Source of the DNA: Calonectria ilicicola
Lineage: Eukaryota; Ascomycota; Sordariomycetes; Hypocreales; Nectriaceae
Assembly (NCBI GenBank): GCA_020809705.1
Contig: CP085832.1
Location: 1,736,001 to 1,800,000 of the forward strand
Direction of reading: 5' to 3'
DNA: 64,000 nt
The notes under the pieces were generated by a model. The model was given only the letters and a program-made list of their open reading frames with translations. It was not told the origin of the DNA and did not search any database. Positions 23,301 to 36,587 of the stretch are shown one piece after another. The stretch's first letter is position 1, and each line of letters opens with the position of its first letter. The translations under genes were made by a program, and so were the position numbers.

Positions 23301-23587
23301 TCCTCGGTCAGGTCATCATATAGCCTGCGCAAACCCCAGGGATCGATGCCCTCATCCTCTTCCTCGGGTCTTGCCGGCCGTTTTCCGGCGCGACGAGACC
23401 TGCGCTTCTTCCTTGTTCTTCGGGACTTTTTACTAGGAATCAAGCCTAGAAGATAGCTGACGGAAAAGTTTGGGTCTTTTGATTCGAACTGCTTGATCCA
23501 TGCAGGGCTGGTGGGCTTGTGTTGGTAGGGCTGAAGGCCGAGCAGCCAGCTGACGGAGAAGCTGGGGTCCGTTGACTGGAACTCCAT
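20352..23587 (-). CDS. triple-AAA ATPase of CbxX/CfqX (SpoVK-like) type
   Basis: Two exons, 22673-23587 and 20352-22616, encode 1,059 aa. The intron 22617-22672 has a GTAAGT donor and TTTAG acceptor at phase 0. Three AAA modules are visible by their Walker A motifs: GGQGTGKT (about 246-253), GPPGTGKT (about 521-528) and GLPGTGKT (about 805-812). Walker B motifs are IAIIDHAHLL (about 306-315), VLIIDDAHML (about 580-589) and LFIDEAYRL (about 865-873), so only the third keeps the standard Asp-Glu pair. The N-terminus carries a duplicated motif, DP-S/N-FSVS-W/Y-LLGL, at residues 7-20 and 38-51. A basic patch (KKSRRTRKKRRSRR) and an acidic region follow. Family members are presumed remodelling ATPases; the fungal role is unknown to me. 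Confidence 0.88.
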
Positions 23588-26313
23588 GATGTGGGCGGCT
23601 TGCTGGAATGTGAGGATACGAAGTGCAAGCGCTCGCCCAAAAGGAAAGGCTAGCGACCTAGCTGGCAGGGCAGGGCGAAGCGGTGCACGCAGAGCAGACT
23701 AGACAAATGGCAAAAGTCGCACGACACGGGGAACGAGCGAAGAGGCACAGGTTGGGGGGGGTGGAGGTTGACAAAGAGCCAGAATGGCGGGGAGGGTGGC
23801 AGGGAATATTCAGCGGTTGAAACACGAGGGATGAAGCGATAACGATACGTCGAATTGGGAGGGAGGGGAGGGGAGGGAGGCAGGTATGCTGAAGGCACGA
23901 GGGATGAGATTATCGTGACGTTGATGAGGATGGAGATGAGGCGATGTGAGAGGGAGAGAGTGGGAGGTGGAGGAGGAGGAGAAACAAGACATGAGACCTG
24001 AGGCAACGTGCAGCCGACTTTTGATGCGCGAAGGAGGCTCGCTCGCAGCTCCAGGCAGCCAATGAGTCCAGGACTGAGCCTGGCGTCGACACGGGCGACG
24101 TGGGTGGATGGAAGGCACGGGTACCGAAACGCAGGCGGCGTGCACTACACTACTACTGCTGCTACCATCGATGTATGCATTGCGCAGCAGCAAGGCAGAG
24201 AGAGACTGACTGACTGACGGACGAGGTGGTCCACAGACATACAGCCAGCAGGGGTCAAGGGTCCCGAGTCTAGAGTCTAGGGTCCGACAAATCGGGGGTG
24301 GGAAAGATACCTGGCGTCCCCCTCTGGGATACCTCTCCAGACCATCCAGAGCCGTCTTGATGCAAAGCACGGCCAGAGGGCTCATTGCGTCACCCTCAGA
24401 TGCTCCCAGGTACCCACTAGATCAGACCCAAGTACTCCGACTGACGACGGCCGGTGGGCCCTCCCAAGCCCAGACCCAGAACCTTAGCGGGCGACTGGGA
24501 TGGAGGCGGCAGCGGGCACCAGGCAGGAGGAGTCATTCGGCATCGTCTGTCGTGAACAACAACAACACAGCGCAAAAGGACTGCCACGCCAAAGCCGTCA
24601 GAGTGCGTATATACATGGCATAATCCCCTCTGCTCCATTCCCCAGGCATGCCCGTACCCACTGCTCTCCCCGGAGCGTCGGTTGCCTCATGCACTGCCAC
24701 GAGACCATGGCGCATTGGGAGGATTCGGGGCGCCTCTGTCGGTGATGGCGGCTTGTGGTTGGCTGTCGCCATCCCGGGTGGCCTGCGTGCGCCAGATGGC
24801 CGGCCCTGTCAGTTGGCGATGTGCAGAGAGAGAGAGAGCACAACAACCATGGCCATGACCATGGCCATGTTGCGGTGCTAGACATGATACAACTTTGAGC
24901 CGCTGTATCAAGGTTTCGTTTGTCAATGCCGTCCGTCCTAACGGGTGACGGTTTGAAACCCTCAGGGTCCCAACGTTCAAGCGGCGTCAGGTAGATTGGC
25001 CGGTGCTTGAATCTGGGGCATAAATAATGGCAAAAAGGGCCCGAATTGGTTATAATGACGGCTCACTCTCTCGACCCCGTCATTGTTTCCTTGTCCCGTC
25101 GTTTCTTGACCCCCCTTTTTTCATGTGGAACTGTTCCACTGCTTGCTTGCATTGCATTCTACCTACATACGTGCTGTCATTGACATTCTCCGTGTTGCCA
25201 CTGCTCGGGTGTACTTTTCTGCTTTGCTTTTTGCTTTGCTGCGCTGGCTCCCGTCTCCCCCGTCTCCATCTGTGGCCTCCCCCAGGCAAGGCTGAACCGG
25301 GAGCAGCATCCCCGCCACCAATCGCTCCCATTCAGTGGGCTGGAAGTGATGCGGCCATGGAGCAAAACGGGGGGCGCCCGCTGCCCATAACCCTCCCCCG
25401 GTGGGAGAATGCCGCGCTGGGGGGACCATCGCGAGGTGAGGGCCACTAACGTATCCACCGCGAGTCCACTGGGCGGCAGCGATGTGGTGGGGGGTTGGTT
25501 CGCCTTGCGATTCTCTGGTGGGGCTTCCCAGACGCCTTTTCAACCTTGATTGACAACGACGACGAGATAGGTTTGTGTTCTGTATGGACGGCCTGTGCTG
25601 ATGTGAGAAAAAGGCGTCGATCTCTCTGGTTTTATTTCCACTTTGTGTTTCGTCTCAGCGTCTGGCATTCTCTGCCTTGCGGCAGGTTAAGTGCGCGGCC
25701 CGATGAACCCTCATCTCATGTCGGCTCCCTGAACGGCCCCTCCCCCTATGGTATAGTATGGGATGGCAAGGCATGGCATGGCCCAGGGCGGCCAAGACAG
25801 GCCAACAACGAAAAACATGATCCCATGTGAGTCGCGAGACTTTGTTGAGGCGGCGTTGGCGGCGGCGGCGGCGCGGTGGTGGTGGTCAAGGGCACCCGTC
25901 AAGCGAGCGACTGTGTCTCTGGTGGTTGACCGGGGCCCCTCTCGAACTGCAGCCTCTCAGAAAAGTGAGGCGGCGACGGCGGCTGGACCAACATGGATGG
26001 CTGGCTCCCGCTCTGCCACGGATCAAGAGGCCGGGGGCTCGGTAACATTGATTGCACAGCGCCGTATACAAAACTTGGCAGTTTTGCTTCCGCAGCGGTT
26101 CGTAGTTGAATCAGCGGCGTGGTTGTCGTGTATTGGTGTGCTGTGCTGGATTGTGCTGTGTTGTGTTGTGCTGTGCTGTGCTGTGATGTGCTGTGATGTG
26201 CGCGGCGTGGTGCACTACTCGACTGGCCTCAATCTGCAATGCATGTTTTATGAACCGTCTCTTTGCCCAAAGCAGGAAAGAAAATCTGCAATCGCTCTGC
26301 AATCGCTCTGCTC
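23588..26313. other. AAA-gene promoter and intergenic region
   Basis: No convincing gene is seen. Near the AAA start the minus strand is C/T-rich (G/A-rich on plus), with a GGGA-type run near 23858-23882. The remainder is mixed sequence with CATG-rich palindromic stretches near 24845-24872 and a TGTGC repeat at 26136-26201. Open frames here are compositionally random. Confidence 0.55.
26136..26201. repeat. TGTGC minisatellite
   Basis: Imperfect tandem 5-bp TGTGC/TGTGT/TGATG units over about 65 bp, seen directly. Confidence 0.85.
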
Positions 26314-26490
26314 ATGACTCTCCCCGTCGAGCCCAATACCATCATCATCGCCGTCTTCGTCCTGCTCGGCATTGGCCTTGGTGCCACTCCCGCCTCCCCC
26401 TCTGCCGGCCTTCCGATGCCCGCCCGCTGCCTGTGCCTCTTGTCAGCCCGCAGGTCCACAACCCACCCGTGTACACTACAGACAGCATGA
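26314..26490 (+). CDS. possible small membrane protein (doubtful)
   Basis: From ATG 26314 the frame reads MTLPVEPNTIIIAVFVLLGI then GLGATPASPSAG, with a strong preference for C-ending codons like real genes here and a hydrophobic segment at residues 9-24. The unspliced frame ends at 26490 (58 aa). A good 3' splice site (gactaac branch, gaatgcag ending at 26522) lies just downstream, so the real product may splice from a donor near 26440-26475 into a second exon. I do not recognise the family. It could be a short tail-anchored protein or a chance frame. Confidence 0.3.
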   Translation: MTLPVEPNTIIIAVFVLLGIGLGATPASPSAGLPMPARCLCLLSARRSTTHPCTLQTA

Positions 26491-26522
26491 CTGACTGACT
26501 GACTAACTTTGGGCGAATGCAG

Positions 26523-29500
26523 TGCACCTTGAGTCTGCCTCATCTGCAGACACTATGTCTTTTTTCACTTCGCCGTGCATCCATGTCGCACTCCAGATTC
26601 TGCGCCTTTACCGATGCCGGTGCTGCCTGACCCCTCGCTGGGGAACTCATGCTCATGTAGGTGATGCTTCCGAGCCATTTGCTTTCGGTCAAGCGTGTGC
26701 TGTCGACTTGTGGAGAGACTTTAGGCAGAGCAGGCGCCGTTGCCAGATAAGTCATGGCGGCTGCCTCCTCTTTCAACCTCGACGACTCACAACCCATATC
26801 TCTATCGTAGCATTGCATCATAGTCTCTCAACACATGTGGGGTCTCAAACCGTTCAACTACTTCTCCGCGACGAAACGTCTAGGCAAAAATTAACGCTTC
26901 GCAATGCTCAACGGCCATTCAAGTCCTGCGGCTGAAAGCAAAGTCAAATCGTAATCGTAATTGAACCCGTGTCACCACTTGACTAACCCATTCGGGTCTG
27001 TCGAGACATGTTGACAAATTGCTAAATTGCCTAATTCTTTTCCTTTACCTTGTTTCTCCACAAACAAAATTGTAAAACTGTGGCGTGAGATTCTGCACCC
27101 CGTAAAATACAAACAGAATGTCTCGACATATCTAATGATCTTCAAATGGGTCTTGCACTCTATGCTGGATCCACTCAATTTCCACTTGAATAGTCAAGGG
27201 CGTGCGTCCAAGCTAACCATAAAACACGGAGGCTTGCGGGCAATATACCTGCTACTTGCTTCGCTGTTATATCCCAATTGCTTTTCAGTTGAAACTCATT
27301 TTTCCTTGTTGTTGTAGGATCCAGTGGTGATCTGTTCTTATTCCGGCGATGAAGTGTTGCGAAATGGGCAACCCGTATCCCCGTATAGTCTCTGCAGTTC
27401 TCTTCCCAGCCAACATGAATTAACAGGTTACTATATCCCCATAGTTTATTTGGCCCTTTCCTTGGTTTTCATTTCGGAGTCAGTTTTTTTTTACCAGGCG
27501 GTTGTGAGACCTTGGGAAAGAAACATCTTCCGGTGCCGCTTGACAGAAAACATATCTACACGGGCCAAAACGTGGTTTCTCGACCATAACCAGAGCAATA
27601 TATTCGGTTCTAAATAAAATTCCATACATTCCAGTCTCAATTTGAACCTGTCATGTATCCGATCATATATGTGTCAACGCCGTAGCCCAAACACGTCCTC
27701 CACGCCGTTCTGCGTACAAGCTGAGCGGTCTAATAGTTGCAACATCCAGGATATATCCACACACTCAGCAAGCATATTATGTAAATTTATTGCGGCGAAT
27801 TTAATTTCTATTCTAATAGTTGTTATATTATAATGCCCACGTTGGCATGCAATAAACACCCAGTTTCCATTGACCTAGTTCCTCTAGCATCCAGGAAGGG
27901 AAATTTCCATATTCTAGGTCAAGTTTTCGGCAAAGAGCCTTGGTAGTTCGGTTATCCCTTGGTGTGGCTAAGCACATTCATCAAGATCTTGGCTGTTGGT
28001 CTTCACCTACATTGATGCTGATGCAGACGTGCGACTTACCAGCCAGCTCATTGGTTCTGGTTGCTGAGAACCCTCATATATGGATATTCCATATCAGCAT
28101 CATCGTCGGCACCTTCTTTTTATCAGATAAATGAGCAGAAAATTTCCCCTTCGCGAGGCGGTATAGCTGGATTCCCTACTCCTCATTCTCAAGTACGTGA
28201 ACACTTCAGGTATGCATCCATCAGTCCGCTCATTGAACCAATACCCCATCCGCTCCGTCTTTTTGCCTGTTCACCATTTTCATTTTAAGGGATAAATTGA
28301 GTTATTTCATAAATAGTATTTACAATGCAATGGGTGGTTCGGGGTGTGCTAGGGGCCTGAAAACTCAGCACTTGATAGCGAATAATAGATAAGATACGTT
28401 TGAGATATTCCAGATTAGGGAATTCGTCACTGCCTAATATTTAAGCGCAATTTCAACCCAGTGAACCAAGGACCATGCTTGGTTACAATCACAGAGTTTA
28501 GTAAACTGTGGTGTTGGCATCATTACCCTGTACCTTGCAATCAAGTTCTCTACACCGGTGCACGACACAACTTGGAGTTCGCTTAAGCGAAGTCATGGTT
28601 GCATCAAATTTGAGGTGGAAAATTAGATCAATGGTGAATTTTGATGGATTTATGGGAAGCTAGATTGCTGTCTATCTTGGTTTCAATTATGTTGGGCCCA
28701 ACATCCTCAGGTTTTTGGGTCTTGGGCAGTTTAGGTAATAGCTATGGAGAACCAATCCTCGTCGATGTTATCATCATCAGATATCACACCATGGATTTAG
28801 AAAATTCAAATGTGATCAAAATAAACTTTCATATCTGATAAGGGAAGTATCCATAGAATGCAAAGGAGCAGCCTATTCGTTGAGAATGATGCATGATGCA
28901 TAATGCTACCCTACAGATACTGGCCGTCGTGTACTTGGAGTGCAAAAGCAAAGAAGGCCGCTACCCGACGATAAAACAATGACAAATGAAAATTACCGGT
29001 GATTATGAAAACTATCTCCAAACACGGAGATGATAGCGTATCTGAAAAGATTGACTGCCGTTTTTGGCATCTAGTCCAATCCTTTAGAGCCTCAACAACA
29101 GCATCGAGGCGTTATACGACATTCCAACACATTAAAAACTAAAACAAAACTAAAAGTAATCAATCACCTTGAATTTAGAATAGCGCACGAGTCTTCAGCA
29201 ATATCAGAACATTTAATGTCGTGGCGCATGTTTACATTTTTTTTTTTTGGCCATTGACTCAACTTCGCCAAGTTGATATAGATTGGTGGCGTCACGATAA
29301 TCTGCTTGCACGCGAGAGCTAAACGAGAACCAGATCCTCCCCCCCTATCTCAAGGTTAGTCTGATCAGTTCATTGCGCCATGTGCTCAGTCCGTCAAATG
29401 TCCGAAGGGCTAAAGCCGTTGACTAGGCTTGAGAACGCGAAAAACAAAAAAGTATCTGAACGCGGCCGAGTTGATGAAAACGGACTTGCCGCGGGTCAAC

Positions 29501-32500
29501 CCCCCCAAATAAGATGATGCGGCAACGGACGCCAGAAGCACGTTAATATTGATCAGCAAAACTCTACACACGAGCTTCCTGTGCTTTTGATAGGCCCGAT
29601 AAGTCCTCTGTGCTCTACAGGGCGGCGGGCGCGAAGCAAAACGTCCGTCCTCGCAGCTCGAGCGGTCATTTTTAGAATGTGTAAAATGAGAAATGTGATG
29701 GCCAGACCTCTTTAAGGTTCCGCCAACCATGGCAGTCAACTGAATCACATTGTTTCAGGGCTAGCCGGTTTATCGCTTGCTATTATTACTTCAACCTGCA
29801 ACCACTCACATCACCGCTAGCGCCGAGAGAGAGAAGGTCTCAGGTTGTCGCGTGGCCCGGACCTCATCTCACGGGCGACACGACGATCCGCGGTTGCGCT
29901 AAGCACCCATGTTTGGCGTGCGCACACACCATAGACCGCTAGAGTGAGATGAGATGAGCTGAAGACGGCGAGAGAGAGCAATCAAAGAAGCCAAGCCTCC
30001 CTCTTCGTAAAAGTCCACAGGTTGGGGATGCAGCTAGGGAGTCATGGTCGGAGAAATTGGCTGGCTGGACACCCCTGCCCTCACGTGGGAGCGTTCAAGG
30101 GCGGTGATGGACTGTGGCTTTGGCCAATTGCTTCCCCCTAATGCCGCAGGTGCATTGTGGAAATGTATGTTGGGTGATTTTCAGGTTAGCAGTGGGAAGT
30201 TATTGGAAGCGGTGCGTGGGCGGCTAATCTGATGGCTGCTGATGTAGCGTTGAGCGGGCATGGGGGCCCCTTGGGGGCGGACTTATACATGACATCAACC
30301 ATATGTGACGGCGTGTACACGTCGACAAGAAATGTGATTCACAACGGACAATTGTCCGAAGTGTTTCATGGAAAGGGTGACCTGTCACAAAGCCGACCTG
30401 AGCTAGGGGTCACGCTTACGATCGATCCTATGATCGACGGGATCGCAAGGTGTTGCATCTGCAACTTTACAAGATGTTGGGTGCGACGGCAGATTCGGCG
30501 AATTACGCAAGGATAGCTAAGTCAATGGGTGATCGACGCGGGAGGGAAGAGACGACAGCGCCTGGGGCTGAGATCTATGGAGCAGCATGAAAGGGCGCTG
30601 GTTCTGGACGCGTCGTCGATCCACCGTCGAGGCCCGGAAAACGACTCGTCATCTTTCACTTATTAGTTGGGAGGGTGGTGCCCACCACCAGGATCGATGT
30701 TCCAGAATGGACAGGTAGATCCGACACTGTCAAGTTTCAATGCCGCGCAGCTTCACCTTGGACACGAGAATTCGAGACAGACCCCTACAGAAAGAGCGGC
30801 GGGGCTAGTGGCGCCCTCAAATTGCTTTTTATTTCCGCATATGACGCATCCAACTCACACCTTGATTGAGACAGGTTCCATGGAACGCTGGGGGGCTCTG
30901 GGGAAGCACAGTATGCAGCCACAGGGCACCTCTGCTTGCCTGCCAGGGTCCCGAAACGGCGGTTAGCCAGTAGTCAGGGCTGAGACGGTGATAAAAAGCA
31001 ATGGTAGAAGACAGATAAGGCAACAGCTAGGACCTAAAATCGAGTAAACAGGTGGCGATTGTTTCGGACAGCCCGGCACTGAGAGACATGGCGAGATTGG
31101 AGGCTGTGCTTGTCTTGCATTTTCTACGGCCCTGTAGGGCCCTGGTAGGGCATGTTTGTATTTGCGCAGACAAATGACAGAATATACGGATGAGGAGGAG
31201 GTAAGCATCTACTGCAACTCTGTAATAAAAAAAAAGTCATCATTATCATATAAAGCAAATAACTTACAAGAAAAAACGTAACCGTAGCATCATATTAATT
31301 CGTGCTTATTAATTTTTCTTCGTCTTAATCTACTTGTTGTTCGGCTCCCGTGTTTTTTTTGTCGTCATTGTGTGTCGTGATTTTTGTCGCCTGTCCAGTC
31401 GAGAAGCCTCGTGTGGTAAGTGGGACAGGGCATGCGAGCCGAACCGTGTCACGTTTTTCCCCCTCCAGGCTAGCAATCAATCTAAGGAAGAAAAATATTG
31501 ATACATACCATACGACGTGCCACAGGCAAGGCGGCCATGGCGGAAGCGCCCGTAATTCGAGGCCGCGACCGTGGGCGATGGCGATTCGATTATGAATAAT
31601 GATCGATTGAGCCCGACGCAGGAGGTTCCAGATCGAGTAACAAGCTTGAGCCCTTTTTTTTTTTTTTTAACACTGGCATCGGCAACTGGCCCTTCGCCGC
31701 AGTGATGCAGTGCCCCGTAATAATCCGATGCTACCATAACGCTCGCGACTCCGACAAACCCAGCACGGCGAGATGCAAATAAGACCATGGAGGCCAAGGA
31801 ACGGATGGGTGCCGCGTGGCACCTACCTCCCGAGGCTGTACCCCCCGGGATGCGCGGGACCGTGGGCAAGGAAAGCTCTCACCGGTTGTCGCTGAGAAGA
31901 AACCTGGACGGATGGCATGGCCAGACAAGGCCTGTTTGTACTTACCGTCTTACTGGAACCGAGAGAAATTTTAATAGACGTACGATTTCTCGATACCATG
32001 GCTGACAGGGGGGCGCTTTCGGCTGCTCTTGGGGTCAGATCCTTAGGGTCTAGGCCCCCCATGTTGGATGCAAAATGCACGCTGCACGGATGGATGCATC
32101 TGTGTGCAGCTCTTTTCGGCGAACTCAACTCGACCCGGCATGCAAGTATGGAGATGGAGTTGGAGATGGCTTGCGGGAGTTGGGCTGAGGAGGGAGTTGC
32201 GCGGGCACACGCAGATGGATTCAGCTCTTCTGGATGGTGTTGTGTATTGACAAGGGGCCATGTGGTATGGGCTCATATCAACGTCCGTACCTGCGTACGG
32301 AGGGTATTGTCCGTAGGTGTTAATCAAACATATGTGACGGGATGCACTCGGTAGCGTGGAAGTGGCTAGCCTTCTAGTTAGTTACTGCACCTCTTGTGCG
32401 TCCCTTGTACTCCGTAGTTTCCGCTCCTGTGAGACGTGCCTATCGGTTGGCAAAAGCGGTGCCCAAGGACGGTTGCCAAGTCGGAGCCTCGGGCTTCACC

Positions 32501-33900
32501 CGTCCGTCGTTGGGCTGTCCGCTCGTCTAATTCATGCAAGGGCTCGCGGATTTTCGAAGTGCACTAAAAAGCAAATCGGAAGCCGGAAAAGCAGAATCTC
32601 AGACATGGCGGGAGATCAAAGGGACCACAGGAGGCACTGTACCTGCGATTGGATATGCGTCATGGGCAGCAGCACGGAGCTTGCACCCTTATGCTTCTCT
32701 GTTGGTTGTTGGTGGTTGAGCTACCCACCCACCAAAGCACACACACACAACGCAAATCGAAAGAAAGCTCACCGAACGCACGTCCGGAGGGATGCACATG
32801 CACACTCACATGCGTGCGAGCCCCTTGCAACTCGTGGGCAAACCAATCGCTTCTGTTAATTGGACCGTCCTCCACCCCAGTCCAGGCTTGCTAGCCTGGG
32901 GTGAAACCCGCATCAGAAGAAGAGCACAGGGCAGCGGGCGCTCCTGTTCCAAGGCCGATCCCAACCTCGGCCGACAGCTCCATCGACCTTTTGCCCTTTC
33001 GAGGACGACCCGCTTTGGTTTGCTTCCACAGAATTCTTCTGGAAAGAAAAAAAAAAAAACGAGCGAAATGTCACAAGAGAGCCGCTCCTTGCGCGAAGCG
33101 AACCTCACATCCTTGAAAAGCGCCTACGCCCCTGCCTGGTAATGGTGATTGGCTTTTTCTTTTATGGAGTCAACGTTGTTCTGCGCCCACTCCAGATGTG
33201 TTGCAACTACAAGAGAGGCAATTGGGTTTTTTGTTTGTCGGGGGTTATCAGCCCGCCATCAGCAAACCAAAAAAAGGAGGATTCGAGTAAGAAGTATAAA
33301 CAAGAAGCGACAAGCAACAGGGTTACAAAACTTCGATATTACATGTGGGTACTCGGTTCGCGATTGTCCAACCCACACACATACACGTACACATCTCAGT
33401 AATTGCCAATTGCCAGTTGACATCGAGGTCAGGATAGGCCTGCGTTGCGGGGGGGTCGGGGAGGGCATCATGGTTGTGCGTTGGGTTGCGGCTCTTTTTT
33501 CGCATGCCGGCTCCACACAGCTCAACCGTTGCCCTACTTTTTTTTTTTTTTTTTTTTTAACCGGTCAAGTAGATCGTAAAACGGACGAATTGTTGAAGAA
33601 GGGAGATGAATGGTCACATCGTGCATGATGTACGTCGGAAGCTTGTTTACGAGTAGGAGGCCAATGCAGGCGCTTCGACCTGCTTGTCTCGCTCTTCTGG
33701 ATGTTGAGGGTGCATGTCTTTGATGCTGCTGCCTCTGAAATCCCATCTGCATCCCCACTGGGCGTCGATTTCGCATTGAGCGTGTCCCCTTAGGCGCGAT
33801 GAGGGTGCTGTCGAAACCTGTTTCGGCATGGGAGGGTGGCGTCTCCTGGTATGAGCTTGATGACGACCACGTTCCGTCAACCCCGTTTAAACACTCTTCC
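26523..33900. other. gene-free region with an AT-rich core
   Basis: About 7.4 kb without a frame I can support. The part from about 27000 to 29400 is visibly AT-rich, with many short broken frames, and may be old decayed DNA. From about 29800 to 33900 composition returns to mixed. T/A homopolymers lie near 31656-31669, 33044-33059 and 33538-33558. Confidence 0.5.
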
Positions 33901-36587
33901 ACCGACAGACGTGCCTGGAGCCAATGCGCATGCTCACGCTCGCGTCTTTGTCCACTCTCTTAGATTGCTCCACCAGCCAATTCTTGCTCCATCTTCATCA
34001 ATCTCCATGGCCAGTGAGTGTTGATTCCTCACTAATCACGGTGAACTTCCGCCTCCAACCACAAGAAGGGAAAAAAAGACCCTTGTCTCGCAACCTCCGG
34101 CGCACGCGACGAGTGGATCTCACATCCTATCCTTCGCATGTCCCGAGTCCCGACCTTGTCCCATGTCCCCCATGCCATGTCCCCATACCCATTGCTGGAA
34201 CCAAGGCCAAGGTGGCGCGCCATCCAATGCCCTCCCCACCTCCACCCTCGCCTTGTGCTGCAAGCCTGCTGCGTGCTGCTGCATCGTCTTGTCTTCTCGC
34301 GAACACTCCTCTTGTTGTCTCTTTCTTAGTCTTTTCGCTCAGTCGACCATCCCGCGCTCTAAAGCTCTAGATCTTCCTGGCCGCAGCTCATCGCAGTTTC
34401 AATCCAAGCGCGCTAAAATTGGGTTGCCGCGGAGTGTCGGCACCGAGGACGGCAGAGGGCCGTGTTGTGCTTGTGTGTTTGTGACCGCAGTCGTTAGCCG
34501 TTTGTCAACCAGAACAAGGCTCGAAACCGTCTCCATCTAGCTTGTATTACTTTCCTGATGTCTGCCCTTGTTCCCGGCCTGCCGTTGTCGCTTTGCCCAC
34601 ACGCTGGTGGCCTGTCTGGACTGGAGCTACCGAACTAGTCCCAGGTCCCCTGGACTAGACCACCGACGCTCGGAGGAGCGATGGAGAGCCAAGAGCAGAC
34701 GGAAAAGACCACCGACTGAGAGTCAGGACCCAACCGGAGCATCCCTAATTACTTAGGAATTGGATTCTGGTGCCTCATGGGTCGTTGGCGCCGAGGCTGG
34801 GCATAGTAGGCGTGGGAAAAAGATGCGATAGGACCGAGCATGCCCCATCTTGATGACAGCCGCCCGTCGGGAGGGAGCGCGCAGCGCAGCACCGCACGGC
34901 AGGTAGCAAGCTAAGCTAAGGGTAGCTGCCGGTGGAGGACGACGCTGTCGTGAGAAACGGTTCCACGGGGGTTCCTCGTCTAGAATGTGTTTCCGCCCGC
35001 GACGCCGGTGCCCTCCGCACTGGCACCATTGTGCTCCAGCTCCAAGCCCAAGCTCCGGCATGGTGATTGAGATGCCCCCTGTCGCCATTCGAATTGGGGC
35101 CGGCTGGGTTGGGTGGACTGGGCGGCCCCCATAGCAGGACATGGGTTGCTCTGGAGCACCATGTATGAATGACAGCTTGTGATCCATCGTGAGTGTGGGC
35201 GCCCGTAGTGGCGGTACACAGATACCTGTAGCTGTCAAGCTCTCTGTTCCTTTAATAAAGCAAAAGGACCCCGCCGATGCTCGTCGATCGCATCGCCTTA
35301 CCTGTGTCCCTCCACATCTCGTGCCGAACTTGCCTCGCGCTTGTCTGCCATCGGATATTTTAGCTGCACCGTTGCTGCTTGGTTGCATTCGACTTTGTCT
35401 CTGCGTTGCGTTGGCGTTGCAGCACGCAGCTCAGCCGTCTCGCCCACTACATACACACACGACCTACTATTTTTTTTCTTGCCCTTCTCTGCGCCTCTCT
35501 GTATTAGTCCCGCCACGGCCAGACGTCAAAGCAAATTGCCGCCATCTGCCGGCCCGGCTGTTTCCCACTGCCAGTCTGCTTTCATTGGAACGCCCGCTGC
35601 TAGTCACGAGGAGGAGGGCAGAGCGCAACCGCGAGAAAGTCCAAATAGACGGCCGCAAGTCACATTGGCGGGAGCCCATCAGTTACATTCGCCTACCGTC
35701 TCTTACACACACCGAAGTCGCAGTACAGAAAGTTGCAGTCCCACCGCAGACACACACAGGCACAGACACACACAGGCACAGACACACACCCTTTCGAGGT
35801 GTAAAGAAAAAAACCGCCGAGCGCCAGAACCATACTCTACACAGCAAAGGGCCAGTGTCTGGTTCGTCGCGGAAGTTCCCCATACGGACTAGAAGGGGCA
35901 TTTTGAACCACGAACCACACGTCCCTCGCCTGGCAACTCAACTCTCCAACCCTCCATTTTTGAAACCCCATAAGCTCCTTGACGCTACTACAACTCTGGT
36001 CAAGCTAGAAGCTGGGAGATTAGAGGCTAGAAGCCAACTACACCCAGGCCTTGCCTTTCCTTCTTGGTAGAGGACTTAAAACTTTGTTTGTCCGTCGTTT
36101 CCGTCGATCCCCATCCATCCATCCATCCTAAGCAAACGCTCGTGGGTTTTTTTTTTTACACCTCGCGTTTCTCACTCGCTCCGCTGCCCTCTTTTTTTTT
36201 TTTAACCTCCTTGGTCTCCTTCTCCGCCTCCGCTTTTTTTCCCTCTTTGTTCTTCCTCCTCTTCATCCTCCACGGCGATTGTCTTTCCAACATTGTCAAC
36301 CACTCAATTGCGTTCCCTCGTCCTGCCCCGCGCAATCGCTGCGCAACTCAACGCACCCTGCTCGCTCTGATTCAACGCCTTCCTTCTATCGGCCGACGCA
36401 CAATCGCATACGAGACAAAATTTGACGGCCAAAGCTCGCGAGAATCAATCTGCCCTCCGACACGTTGCTCTCCATTCCAATCCCCGCGATTTCATCAGAA
36501 AGCTGCCCGCAGTCGCCTCGATAAACTACCCCTCCAATCGATAAATCATCCACCCACCCGCAGCTTGCGATTCGACTCTGATACGTC
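33901..36587. other. C/T-rich upstream region of lst7
   Basis: The plus strand is strongly C/T-rich and holds tandem repeats (for example CAGACACACACAGGCA units at 35747-35789, and CATC units near 36111-36128). Long open frames on both strands are low-complexity artefacts. It probably holds the promoter and leader of lst7. Confidence 0.5.
35747..35789. repeat. 16-bp tandem repeat, about 2.6 copies
   Basis: CAGACACACACAGGCA units repeat directly, seen in the sequence. Confidence 0.85.

Noticed and set aside
34753..36070. 211-codon minus-strand and 293-codon plus-strand ORFs
   Set aside because: Low-complexity products, no recognisable motif, and adjacent simple repeats; no supporting splice signals.
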